From positions 1-59,582 of the forward strand of contig JAKSYS010000376.1 of NCBI GenBank assembly GCA_022925895.1: a DNA stretch of 59,582 nt, in the 5' to 3' direction. Source of the DNA: Fragilaria crotonensis. Lineage: Eukaryota; Bacillariophyta; Fragilariophyceae; Fragilariales; Fragilariaceae. Shown piece by piece: positions 11,501 through 18,812 of this stretch. The translations under genes and the position numbers were made by a program. The notes beneath the pieces are model-generated. The model saw only the letters and a program-made list of their open reading frames with translations, was not told the DNA's origin and ran no database searches. Positions within the stretch are counted from its first letter, which is position 1; every line of letters starts with the position of its first letter.

Positions 11501-12684
11501 TTCTTTTCAATTTGATCGTTCCGTCGTGCTTGCTTGGTTTTGTCACTCCTGCATTTGGCACAAACGCGCTCCTCTTTTTTCAAGGCTTCCCCAATTTCTG
11601 CCCAACCGCCACATTTGCAAAAAAAGAGCCAAAATGTAGCTCGTCGTTGACTGGAACTGGCATCGTTGTGATCCTCATCGACTTCATGGAAAGCAAGAGG
11701 TACGGGGTCTGAATGTCCATGAATGCGGACTAGACTCTGCCAAGCCTTTTCGACTCCTTTTGTTTCTAGAAAGTCTTTGCATGCATGTCCACGCTGCTGG
11801 TGACTCTGAAAACGCTGCCGTAGTTTTCTGACAATAGTCTCAGGTGTCGTTACAATTTCTGATTGGGGTGTAGGTGGTAAAAGAGCCCGTGGAGCTAGTG
11901 GCGACGACACAGGGCTAGCGTATAGTGGAGATCCACCTTCAACGTTTCCTGTCAAAGATGACGTGGACGGAATACGATGATAGGCTGGGGTTTCTTCAAT
12001 TTTATACTGGTTTGTTGAAGCAGTTTCCACCCCTTGCATGACGGCATCATCAGGAACTTGTTCTGAGCGGATGTTGTGTCGAAGCGAACGGTCTGATGAC
12101 ATGGCTTGGATATAGGCTATGATGTCCTTTTGTGATGCCACAGGTGCTTGAACTTGAAGGTGAAGGTCTGACGTCTCTTCTCTTGAAAGTGTCAAGCCAG
12201 CAAGGAACTCACGGGCAAGGTTTTGGTATGTATTGCGAGATTCCCCCAGCGACTCGTTTGTTATTCCATACAACATTTGTTGTTGGTCTTGGATAATTTT
12301 TATGCATTTGGCATTTAATAGCGATGTGGTAGCAAGCCGCATCTGAATCAACACAATCGGCCAATGGAATTTGTGAATGTAGTATCGCTTTCCTGCCTTC
12401 ACAAGGTGGAGCGGAATCCTGAGATGGACCTCAACACTCTTCCGAAAGGCAAAATGCTTCCTCTGGGTATGAGTCGATGGACTGTCACATGCGTAAACTT
12501 GCTTGAAGTCTGTCAACTCATGGCAGTTGAGTTCATCCAATGTTGCTTGGATGTCCCCTTTGTGACAAAACTGCAATCCACAGTCACATCGACGGAAGAT
12601 GTGTTTTCGGCGTTTTCCACTAGGGGCACCACTGCCAGGATATGGGGTAATGGAATGTTTCTTCTTTTTATCAGAATGGTCCAT
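8530..12684 (-). CDS. P-element-like transposase (RNase H-fold, DDE/D type)
   Basis: The product is 1384 aa from ATG 12684; a GTG 36 bases upstream is ignored. The N-terminal third is basic with Cys pairs (CDCGLQFCHKGD near residue 34; CKCGGW...CAKCRSDK near 355) that may form zinc-binding, DNA-contacting modules. The middle carries the signature spacing of P-type transposases. A first acidic motif LMHDELKL followed by VYWN...NHMVGLA is near residue 600. A second, LLNDAAGQN, is near 743. A segment HCSSHNLKARRNQLLRSHPNG near 790 resembles the DxxHxxKxxRN signature, though the leading Asp is not obvious. The encoded enzyme would cut and paste the surrounding 5.8-kb element, and the 8-bp duplication supports P-type chemistry. 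It is much longer than Drosophila P transposase. Superfamily assignment is by motif reading and termini, not by search. Confidence 0.68.
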   Translation of the reverse strand: MDHSDKKKKHSITPYPGSGAPSGKRRKHIFRRCDCGLQFCHKGDIQATLDELNCHELTDFKQVYACDSPSTHTQRKHFAFRKSVEVHLRIPLHLVKAGKRYYIHKFHWPIVLIQMRLATTSLLNAKCIKIIQDQQQMLYGITNESLGESRNTYQNLAREFLAGLTLSREETSDLHLQVQAPVASQKDIIAYIQAMSSDRSLRHNIRSEQVPDDAVMQGVETASTNQYKIEETPAYHRIPSTSSLTGNVEGGSPLYASPVSSPLAPRALLPPTPQSEIVTTPETIVRKLRQRFQSHQQRGHACKDFLETKGVEKAWQSLVRIHGHSDPVPLAFHEVDEDHNDASSSQRRATFWLFFCKCGGWAEIGEALKKEERVCAKCRSDKTKQARRNDQIEKKSRLAHPSSRAPYSSLATPVKVERIKNLRKLVNAEKSRNARLNEVLSEQHATTLNRSDKKATELVNVASQFFAENSGNMIHLIRKIIISSIDMTKTGNYRTENDVSNFAEHCVSAIKNFTKVVNGQEKQVRFTPMTLRAALSLWMRCKKGYAVHRNLSVDIMPSQSLLKGILRGNRVNEGKCAKLYCWFHDMHASKIEGCIDAHLMHDELKLVNDVYWNCSNNHMVGLAASLDEFNQLLPEVEVSNLFLAASGAMDDEQDDAEADKPDAKNGATMPKSNRKRQGAMDLCLSYKPAMYVNLWRLRTTKNVAHNLEFFYNNGSLTGDELLRQFLRVAGHCELIGVRILGLLNDAAGQNVKFVDLLRSANTKFSVTGYPSKEAVTFANHIDPTQLVAAYHCSSHNLKARRNQLLRSHPNGSRLLKMHETHFGWTEIEECYNRDIMRQPQITKLRQASVDVDSYSTMCVSYAKAPSARETLIEQCLFLANSLMCSNKMKELDLGNAQKIYRNAIPIFRRMVTSHTPYHIRSALNTLEYTSVVGAIFNDFFLNREVTITKDNIDAHEAMIKTFVDEFYDKWYENLDVGLTKKDRSKHFVSSITYKNLRMSVRGFFEYCRLALFKSSNPPDFILVSHSNLSSIESVFSLARSQNRDTPQGFCTSIAVQSSTEAVAVVKTFNKPAYASEDIPDVDMSGMLDLLNRKDAERDRIFANFLSRRKEIQARATTIYQVQIIFGGIIKSSLSSGYKRMLEILEGKAKQRLEACGFLGLLLADEKDFVATLKLAIFTSNEGWYKSLCCLEEDDEINFNAACSCILSHLFRNLYEASTFKIRKNVLSSYHHRLYKLMKERNLPPWKYVNDALPACLRTNDAPVCLLIQRLSDVLLEWVYDAMSVRLSEKQTEKVETALPHQSKANNIASQEELMNQVQRFFGWSIFSLKQKLENEQHDNEEHLALLDKMSVLHHEVIHDDHYMKNCYPFANQLLNKGGLTLGCN

Positions 12685-12939
12685 GTTGCTAGTACTACTA
12701 CTAGGACAACAACCGTACACACCTTGATGTCAACAACAGCTGCCAAGGATCAAGAATGATGGCTGACAATGCTGCAACTAGTATGATGCTTAATGCTTTT
12801 ACTGTGGGGTGAATGATCGAAGATTTTTCTTGTGCGTGATGGAACCGATGACGGAAGGACGATTTTTACGAGACATCAAACATGGCCTCTACATGAGCTT
12901 CTACGCACGTTGTCCACCCTCTAAATATATGTACCCTTG

Positions 12940-12947
12940 GTGCTACC
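12940..12947. repeat. Right 8-bp target-site duplication (GTGCTACC)
   Basis: This is an exact copy of 7166-7173, directly outside the right terminus of the P-type transposon. Confidence 0.85.
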
Positions 12948-13180
12948 AGCAGGTACACATATATATATTCATATATCCATATAATAAATTCAGCAAATCG
13001 GTGCACGTACTGTACAATAATGCAAACAACGACAAAAAGTTGTACAGTACCTGGTACCAGGGTAGAGTAAGTGCAAGAGTGTGCACCGCCAACCACGCCA
13101 GTTGTGGTTTGGTGCTGTAACCCGATCCGTGATCTTTCACCTCACATCCCCCCATTCATTGATCTTGTCAAGCGCAAGCA

Positions 13181-13867
13181 ATGGATACATCGGAATTCCG
13201 GTCGGAAATTAAAGCGTGGCGAGAGGTTCATGCTAGGTTGACGGAAGCTGTAATCGTTGCTAAAGAAGCGGTGGCGGCAGCCAAGGCCCAACGGCGCTAC
13301 TGGCTGGAGGAGATTGCCGCCAACCTCACTCCCGAAGGGAAACTGACGGCTGCTTCAATATGGAAGAAACCTTCCAAAGTTAAGGCTGTTGTCAAGAGGA
13401 AGTCCCTTCCCAAGGCAATGAGCAAGCGAAAAAAATCCGACGATACGGAAACAGATGAAGACGAACCACCAGCTAAGAAGAAGAAAATTGTAAGACAAAA
13501 GGCGATCAAGGCTGCCCCGAAAAAGGTCAAGCTGAATTTGACCCATTTCAAGGCTCACGCTCCAGATGAGGACGATGAGGATATGGACGAATCGACAAGT
13601 AGTGCTTTAGAAGTTTCTGGCTACTCGATGAATGAACAAGAAGCAGCAGCAGCCCTTCTCTCTGGCGCCAGTGGCGGTGGTGATATGAGTCATATCCCTG
13701 AAGAGCTGCGACCATTCATGGCTATGGATGTTGGAGGTCATGCAGAAGAAGTGTCTCAGGTGCGACAGCCCATGAATTCATATGGAGGCAAAACACTACG
13801 GGCCTACAATTATGACGATGATGAAGATGAAGGCGACGATGACATAGAGGACGACGAAGATGATTGA
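13181..13867 (+). CDS. Hypothetical nuclear-type protein with Lys-rich and acidic tracts
   Basis: This intact 228-aa frame starts with ATG. The first 50 residues form an Ala/Glu/Arg-rich amphipathic helix, possibly a coiled coil (AVIVAKEAVAAAKAQRRYWLEE). Residues 60-120 are Lys-rich with the nuclear-localisation-like cluster PPAKKKKIVRQK. The rest is acidic and ends in an Asp/Glu-only tail. Alternating basic and acidic blocks are typical of chromatin- or ribosome-assembly-associated proteins, but no named family is recognisable. It begins about 240 bp beyond the transposon's right end, so its upstream region may have been altered by that insertion. Confidence 0.6.
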   Translation: MDTSEFRSEIKAWREVHARLTEAVIVAKEAVAAAKAQRRYWLEEIAANLTPEGKLTAASIWKKPSKVKAVVKRKSLPKAMSKRKKSDDTETDEDEPPAKKKKIVRQKAIKAAPKKVKLNLTHFKAHAPDEDDEDMDESTSSALEVSGYSMNEQEAAAALLSGASGGGDMSHIPEELRPFMAMDVGGHAEEVSQVRQPMNSYGGKTLRAYNYDDDEDEGDDDIEDDEDD

Positions 13868-13914
13868 AGCCATGAAGCCCTTGATTATTTTCAGATTATT
13901 TCCAGCGAGAATTC

Positions 13915-14532
13915 TCATCCGAACGAAAGCGATTCTCTTGCGCTCGTTATCACGCTGTCATCTTTCAGCAAGATAAGACGATCGTCTCGTTTGATGTCAC
14001 GATCTGTCGCCATTCTTTGCATCTCCTCTAGGATTCCATCGACTACAACTGTTTCTTGCATAATGTATGCCGTTGATGGCGTGCTTCCCAAACGATCAAT
14101 CACCACGTTGTCCTCAGCTAGACGTACCATCAGTGCTCCTGTCTGATCATGAAAGTACAAGTCGATAATGTATTCATCACTAGTGGGCTGATCTATCCTC
14201 CAAGTCCCCTTTTCCGGATTGTTTTGCATACCAAGAAGATAGAACATGAGAAAGAGCCTCAATCCTCCAGGTTTGAGGGACTCCACGTCGAGTGATACGA
14301 GGCGGAAGCTACCCAAGTAGCTATCATCATCAGTATTTCTGTCGTGGTCGTCACTATTGTCGGATGAGAAGAATCTACCAATTCCGTCAAAGATGTTTCC
14401 AACTCCTAATGCAGTGCCAGTTGGGGCATCCTTGATCCAAGCTGTCAGAGACGAGGCGAAGGCATCGACACCATGGCAAAGCATCAAAAGGAAGTTGCAC
14501 AGCAACACAATTCGGAGGCGAACATTCTTCAT
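13915..14532 (-). CDS. Secretory/plastid-targeted protein of unknown family, paralogue A
   Basis: Starting at ATG 14532 gives 205 aa; an upstream in-frame start adds 20 unlikely residues. The N-terminus is a signal peptide (VLLCNFLLMLCHGVDAFASS) with an AFA-type cleavage context seen in diatom plastid precursors. After an acidic Asp-rich linker comes a folded region: GLRLFLMFYLLGMQNNPEKGTW, then DLYFHDQTGALMV, then STAYIMQETVVVDGILEEM. The same order of motifs is present in the divergently transcribed neighbour at 15154-15681, so the two are paralogues. The function is unknown. The conserved GTW and DLYF/DxTG blocks suggest a small beta-rich domain. There is no catalytic signature and no transmembrane span after the signal peptide. 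Confidence 0.68.
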   Translation of the reverse strand: MKNVRLRIVLLCNFLLMLCHGVDAFASSLTAWIKDAPTGTALGVGNIFDGIGRFFSSDNSDDHDRNTDDDSYLGSFRLVSLDVESLKPGGLRLFLMFYLLGMQNNPEKGTWRIDQPTSDEYIIDLYFHDQTGALMVRLAEDNVVIDRLGSTPSTAYIMQETVVVDGILEEMQRMATDRDIKRDDRLILLKDDSVITSARESLSFG

Positions 14533-15153
14533 TCTGGATCCAGGCCGTTCGGGACGACCCAAACGATGAATGCACAGTTCAACTTGGAACAAATGGATAC
14601 ATCTCTAATGAGATCGAAGTCGTCTCACAACAATTCGGAAATCAGTATGTCATGCATCGATGTCCTCGACGTGAGTAATGATTCAGACATGTGAGTCAGC
14701 TGTACAGTACTGAGTTCGGAGTACAGTCACAGAAAACTATTGTAGTACAACATGGTACTGTATCATAATTGGCAGCGTATGCTCATCTATAGTCCTACCT
14801 TATGAAAGATTCCACGTATGGGTATATTAAATCTCCATATGATACACCCAATCCCCCGTGCCAAAGGAAAAAAATTGTGAATTGCCCATACCGATGTTCA
14901 AATCATGCAGGCGTCAGTCACACTGTGCATTTCACGATCGAGATGGTATGACAGTACTGTACTTAGTTCTCGGAGCTGAACACGCACGAAACACATCACC
15001 TCTCCAAGGTCGTCAATCCGCCATCCTTGCCACTTGCCACTGACCAACTCACGACATGTCACCGTCTTGCCACATGCATCGTTGCAAAGCAAAACAACTT
15101 GCTCCATTCAGCTCATCAACGCTCACCATCACAATATCCATTTCGAACGAGCG
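14533..15153. promoter_or_regulatory. Shared divergent promoter region of the paralogous pair
   Basis: This 621-bp region separates two head-to-head start codons and must hold both promoters. The segment 14700-14770 is rich in GTAC words. No TATA box or known diatom element can be assigned with confidence. Short frames here are unsupported. Confidence 0.5.
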
Positions 15154-15681
15154 ATGTACTCCTCTACAACTGCCTTGCCCCTTTTCATCGTCTGTTGCAT
15201 GCTGGTATGGCAGGGAATTGCCTTCTCCCCGATCCTTCGAACTGAAAATCTTTCGGTGAGGAGTAACAGCAGTGCACTCAAGATTAACCTCTTCTCAAAC
15301 CTGTTTGGCGGCAATAAGGCCGAGGCTGATCCGAATGTGCCAACAACCATCTTCGAGATTCCCACTCTTGGGGTGAAGATTGGTGCGCTCCAGTTCTTGA
15401 TGCAAATCCACATGGTATCTGAGGGGAACAAGCCTGAACCAGGAACCTGGTTCCCGAAGCAAAACAACGAAGGTGGCCTGGATCTATACTTCAAGGATGG
15501 TTCCGGGATGTGCACCATAGTCATTTCCGAATACTCTATTAAGGCTGAACGATATGGTGCCAAACCGTCGTTACAATACTTGCTGCAGGAAAGTGTCCTT
15601 CTCCACAGTGTGTTGGATGAGCTGGAAAGAACAGCCTTCGGAGTGGAAGAAATTGAGGAAGAAAACGATTGTTGCGGCTGA
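15154..15681 (+). CDS. Secretory/plastid-targeted protein of unknown family, paralogue B
   Basis: From ATG 15154 the product is 175 aa; the longer frame begins at a TTG and adds no conserved sequence. A hydrophobic signal peptide (LPLFIVCCMLVWQG) is followed by IAFSP, close to the AFAP motif of diatom plastid import. The mature part shares its core with the minus-strand neighbour: ALQFLMQIHMV...KPEPGTW, DLYFKDGSGM and LQYLLQESVLLHSVLDELE. It ends in an acidic CC-containing tail (NDCCG). The close head-to-head arrangement suggests an inverted duplication, possibly with shared expression. No enzymatic family is recognised. Plastid stroma or the secretory pathway are the likely locations. Confidence 0.68.
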   Translation: MYSSTTALPLFIVCCMLVWQGIAFSPILRTENLSVRSNSSALKINLFSNLFGGNKAEADPNVPTTIFEIPTLGVKIGALQFLMQIHMVSEGNKPEPGTWFPKQNNEGGLDLYFKDGSGMCTIVISEYSIKAERYGAKPSLQYLLQESVLLHSVLDELERTAFGVEEIEEENDCCG

Positions 15682-16693
15682 GAGAAGGTGATGGAATCGA
15701 CAAGGCTCGGACAATTCTGCCTGCAAAGGCCGAGCAAGCAAAATGACGAAATCATATGTTTTGGATCGTGAGCTACAGGATCATCGAGGATTCAGAAGTG
15801 CTTGGCCCGCCAAGCTCGTTATTGCTGCTAGTTCATAAGCTCGCTAGGTTCTATGCATGTATCTAGATTCATCGCCACGAAGTACACCGAGCAAGCAAAT
15901 GGTACTTGTATAGGAGTTCTTGGAGTTCATGTTTGCAATAGACAGCTTGGAGTACGATTGCAGTTCTATGCATACTCCGACACGAGAGTTCCGGCTTGAT
16001 GTACCATTGAGAGATGCAGTAGTAGTACAAGATTTGGTACCAGTACCAGTATCTTATTAATACTCGGAAATCGGAACTCGGAGTAAAAGAGGACGATATA
16101 TACGTACAATATACACACTAAAAAAAACAGTAAAACGCACCACGCAGCTAAAGCGTACAAGTACAATAATACACCTCAAAAAACATATTCGACTATTTTA
16201 TATATGTTTTATATGTTACTTGTATCACATGCATTAGGTATGGGGTATGGAGGTATGCATAATGCAGGACTTCTCTACGTCCACATGGACATTAAAAACA
16301 CGTGCGCACCACTCGTTATCAACACAACCAAAATCATCAGAAACTTACCACGTACCACCACGTATGACATACAGTAGATCCCTGTTTTCTACGACATACT
16401 ACCTCCAGGTACTCGTACTGTATGCATACCGAAGCACTACAGACCATTCGGGCATTAATTCGATGTTTTGATTTTTGGTTATGAGTCACATTTTCACGCC
16501 TGCCATTTCAGAGATTAACGCCTCTTTTTCATGTTCATACTTTATCAATGAGAATCAATAATTTAAAAATGTTGGATAAGTAAAAATAAATTTTGTTTAA
16601 GTATTCTTGACTTGCAAAATTTTATGCCTTGAGTTTTCCTGTCGATGTGATGCTGTTGCTGTCAGTGTTAAGTGTGAACTTCGTCAAAAATAA
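15682..16693. other. Intergenic region, no gene seen
   Basis: AT-rich spacer with GTAC-type words near 15890-16060 and 16360-16420 and a run of A near 16120. The short frames show no domain or codon signal. Confidence 0.55.
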
Positions 16694-16772
16694 GAAGTTA
16701 GTACAACAGGCGTGCACTATGTCATTCCTTGCCATACCAGAGACACCATAGTGCACGCCTGTTGCTAACTTC
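16694..16772. repeat. Near-perfect 26-28 bp inverted repeat with 25-nt loop
   Basis: The left arm 16694-16721 (GAAGTTAG, two extra bases, then CAACAGGCGTGCACTATG) is matched inverted by 16747-16772. The inner 18 bp are perfect and the only difference is a 2-nt insertion in the left arm. The transcript would form a long hairpin. It lies in a gene-free stretch and could be a foldback element relic or a hairpin RNA; nothing here decides between them. Confidence 0.7.
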
Positions 16773-17652
16773 GGCGAATTCGTCCAGTTACGGCGCCTTG
16801 AAAAATGCACTGGACCGTTAAATACTCCTGGGCAGAGTATACTTGTCTGTCAATTCAAAATTCAAGAGTAAAACGGACATATAACGCCAGGCCGGCTGGA
16901 TCGAAACACCGAATTAATTCTCGAATGGTCTCTACCCCTTGAGTACTAGTAGCCAGGGTTTGATAAAAGGTTACCACCGCTACCGGAGGTATTATACTGC
17001 AGGTTTTATACCGTACCAATACCTTCTCTCCAGCAGCCTGCAGTGTCCGACCACCAGGTCGTCAGGCGTTGGAATATCCCACCACCGGAATGAGGGCAAT
17101 ACACTGACCAGTAAGCGTCACCCTGTGGTAGCCATATACCAAGTTTGTCCGGTGATATTTTCAAACCCAGTACTTGAGACATATTGTGAAGTAACTGTCT
17201 TTACCAGAAGGTTACTATGAGCGCTATCGTCACTGTACTGGCTGTACTGTCGTGTGAATAGACGGTACAGCAGCTGACAGTTACTGAATCACCTACCACA
17301 TTTCAAATACCCGTTATTTACTGCCAGGCGAATAAGCTGGAGTCGGTACAACCGTAATAAAAACCGTGAAGACGTTCGCACACCGATCATGGTACGCCCA
17401 TAGGGTGGTAATACGTACCGGCATCCAAATGTACCAAATTTTTCAGCTTGCAGTATTATTTTATAAAACCCTGCTAGTAGCTAGCTACATTAGTGATAAT
17501 TTCTCATTTCTTCCAGGTTCCAGGGTTGTCAGGGTTAAGGGATAAGGGACCTTGACGAAACTTGCCGCTTTACCACTTACTGCAGTCCTTGATTTTGCGA
17601 CCCCTGTTGTCGAACATCGTGCTACTTGCTTTATCAATTTCAATCAACAACC
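16773..17652. other. Spacer upstream of RPL23A
   Basis: No convincing coding region is present. Many TACC/GGTA words occur between 16940 and 17420. The last about 150 bp precede the ribosomal protein start codon and should contain its promoter and 5' UTR. Confidence 0.5.
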
Positions 17653-18299
17653 ATGTCAGGTGAGGGCAATTATTGCAATAGCGATTCTGTTATCATGTGA
17701 TGCATTGTAGTTGTATCGGGAGAAGTGATTGCGGTGACAAAGTGTGATTTATTTGAACGATTTCTGTTGAGTTTGCCATGTGGTTGAAAGTCTTTGTCGC
17801 CTGATGGAGAGACATGCCAGCTGTGTTATCCAACCATCACCCTAACTAACATTTCCTTCCAACGTTCACCATGATGGCAGGCAAAGCTAAGGCAACCAAG
17901 GTGTCGAAGGTCTTGAAAAAGGGTATTTCCAAGAAGGGAACCCGCATTCACACCAAGACTCACTTCTACAAGCCGAAGACTCTGAGCCTTCCGCGCAAGC
18001 CAGAGTACCAGAAAAACAGTACGCCGAAGAAGAACACTCTGGACAAGCACTCAATTATCAAGTACCCCTTGACCACAGAATCATCCATGAAGCTCATCGA
18101 GGATTCCAACACTCTTGTTTTCATTGTTGACATCAAAGCCAACAAGCGTCAGATCAAGGCGGCCGTCAAGGAGCTGTACAATATTGAGTGTGAGAAGGTC
18201 AATACTCTCATCACCCCAAGAGGCTTGAAGAAAAGCTACGTGCGATTGAGCAAGGATTTCGATGCTCTTGATGTTGCTAACAGAGTCGGTGTCATCTAA
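17653..18299 (+). CDS. RPL23A: 60S ribosomal protein uL23 (RPL23A), two exons
   Basis: Exon 1 is seven bases (17653-17659, ATGTCAG). A 221-nt intron follows (17660-17880) with a GTGAGG donor, a CTAAC branch-like motif near 17843 and a GGCAG acceptor. Exon 2 is 17881-18299. Splicing gives a 141-aa protein starting [10 protein letters not shown], the usual eukaryotic uL23 length. Starting instead at the in-frame ATGs just before the acceptor would give MMAGKAK, which is less likely. Conserved blocks include [44 protein letters not shown] and the C-terminal VANRVGVI. uL23 lies at the polypeptide exit tunnel of the large subunit and contacts SRP and nascent-chain factors. An intron directly after the start codon is common in ribosomal protein genes. 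Confidence 0.95.
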
Positions 18300-18500
18300 A
18301 GAACAGTATATTACCTAAAATTGAATTGCTGCTCAGTGTTGCTTCGTTTCGCCACTTATTTCCTTCGGACGACGACTGGAACAATCGCGCTTGAAATCGT
18401 GAGACGACGACTCGTTTTGCTTGTATACGGAATCGAATAATCTGTCGTCTTTCTGTATTTCAGCTTGCCTGTCTTCTTCATGACAAGAGTTTGTTCATCT
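18241..18500. repeat. Tandem duplication copy 1 (RPL23A tail plus inter-gene region)
   Basis: This segment, from the last 20 codons of RPL23A through a remnant of the neighbouring USP tail, is repeated in diverged form at 18580-18812. On the minus strand near 18495-18440 it still reads LVMKKTGKLKYRK, a relic of the USP C-terminus ([13 protein letters not shown]). Confidence 0.75.
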
Positions 18501-18579
18501 TATGTAGATAGAATCTGGACCCTACAATCCTCAACGCTCTCGCGCAGCCTTCGCTTGCTCATGATACGTGACAATGTTG

Positions 18580-18812
18580 TTCGTGATTCAGCAAGAATTT
18601 AGATGCGTTTGACGTTCCTAAAAGAGTAGGGTCCATCTAAAGAACTTTAAATTACCTAAAAATGATGATACGTGACGCTTACAATTTCCCTTGGAGGACT
18701 GGAACAATCAATCTGAAACGCGTACGGTGGAGACTCGTTTCGACTATCTACAGAATCACACACTCCGCCTTCTTTCTGTATTCCACCTCGGCTGTCTTCT
18801 TCATGACAAGTT
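18580..18812. repeat. Tandem duplication copy 2 (RPL23A tail relic plus functional USP end)
   Basis: The start of this copy reads FSKNLDAFDVPKRVGSI and then stop, a degenerate version of the RPL23A end [17 protein letters not shown]. The remainder includes the working 3' end of the USP gene. The match to copy 1 continues through CATCTAAAGAAC, TTACCTAAAA, GACTGGAACAATC and GTCTTCTTCATGACAAG. Confidence 0.75.

Larger units (their letters stand above)
7174..12939 (-). mobile_element. Complete P-superfamily DNA transposon, 5766 bp
   Basis: The termini are inverted: CAAGGGTACATATATTT(T)AGAGGGTGGACAAC, about 32 bp and near-perfect, at 7174 and, reversed, ending at 12939. A second inverted block follows inside each end: GATGTCTCG, A-rich bases, then CCTTCCGTCATC...CCATCACGCACAA (about 7227-7275 and 12831-12883). 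The left arm is about 10 bp shorter between the two blocks. An identical 8-bp duplication GTGCTACC flanks the unit. Terminal repeats of about 31 bp with subterminal repeats and 8-bp duplications are the known P-element layout. The element encodes one long transposase on the minus strand plus a short downstream frame. Confidence 0.82.

Noticed and set aside
12364-12759. 131-codon plus-strand frame
   Set aside because: It lies opposite the N-terminal coding region of the transposase and is only a shadow.
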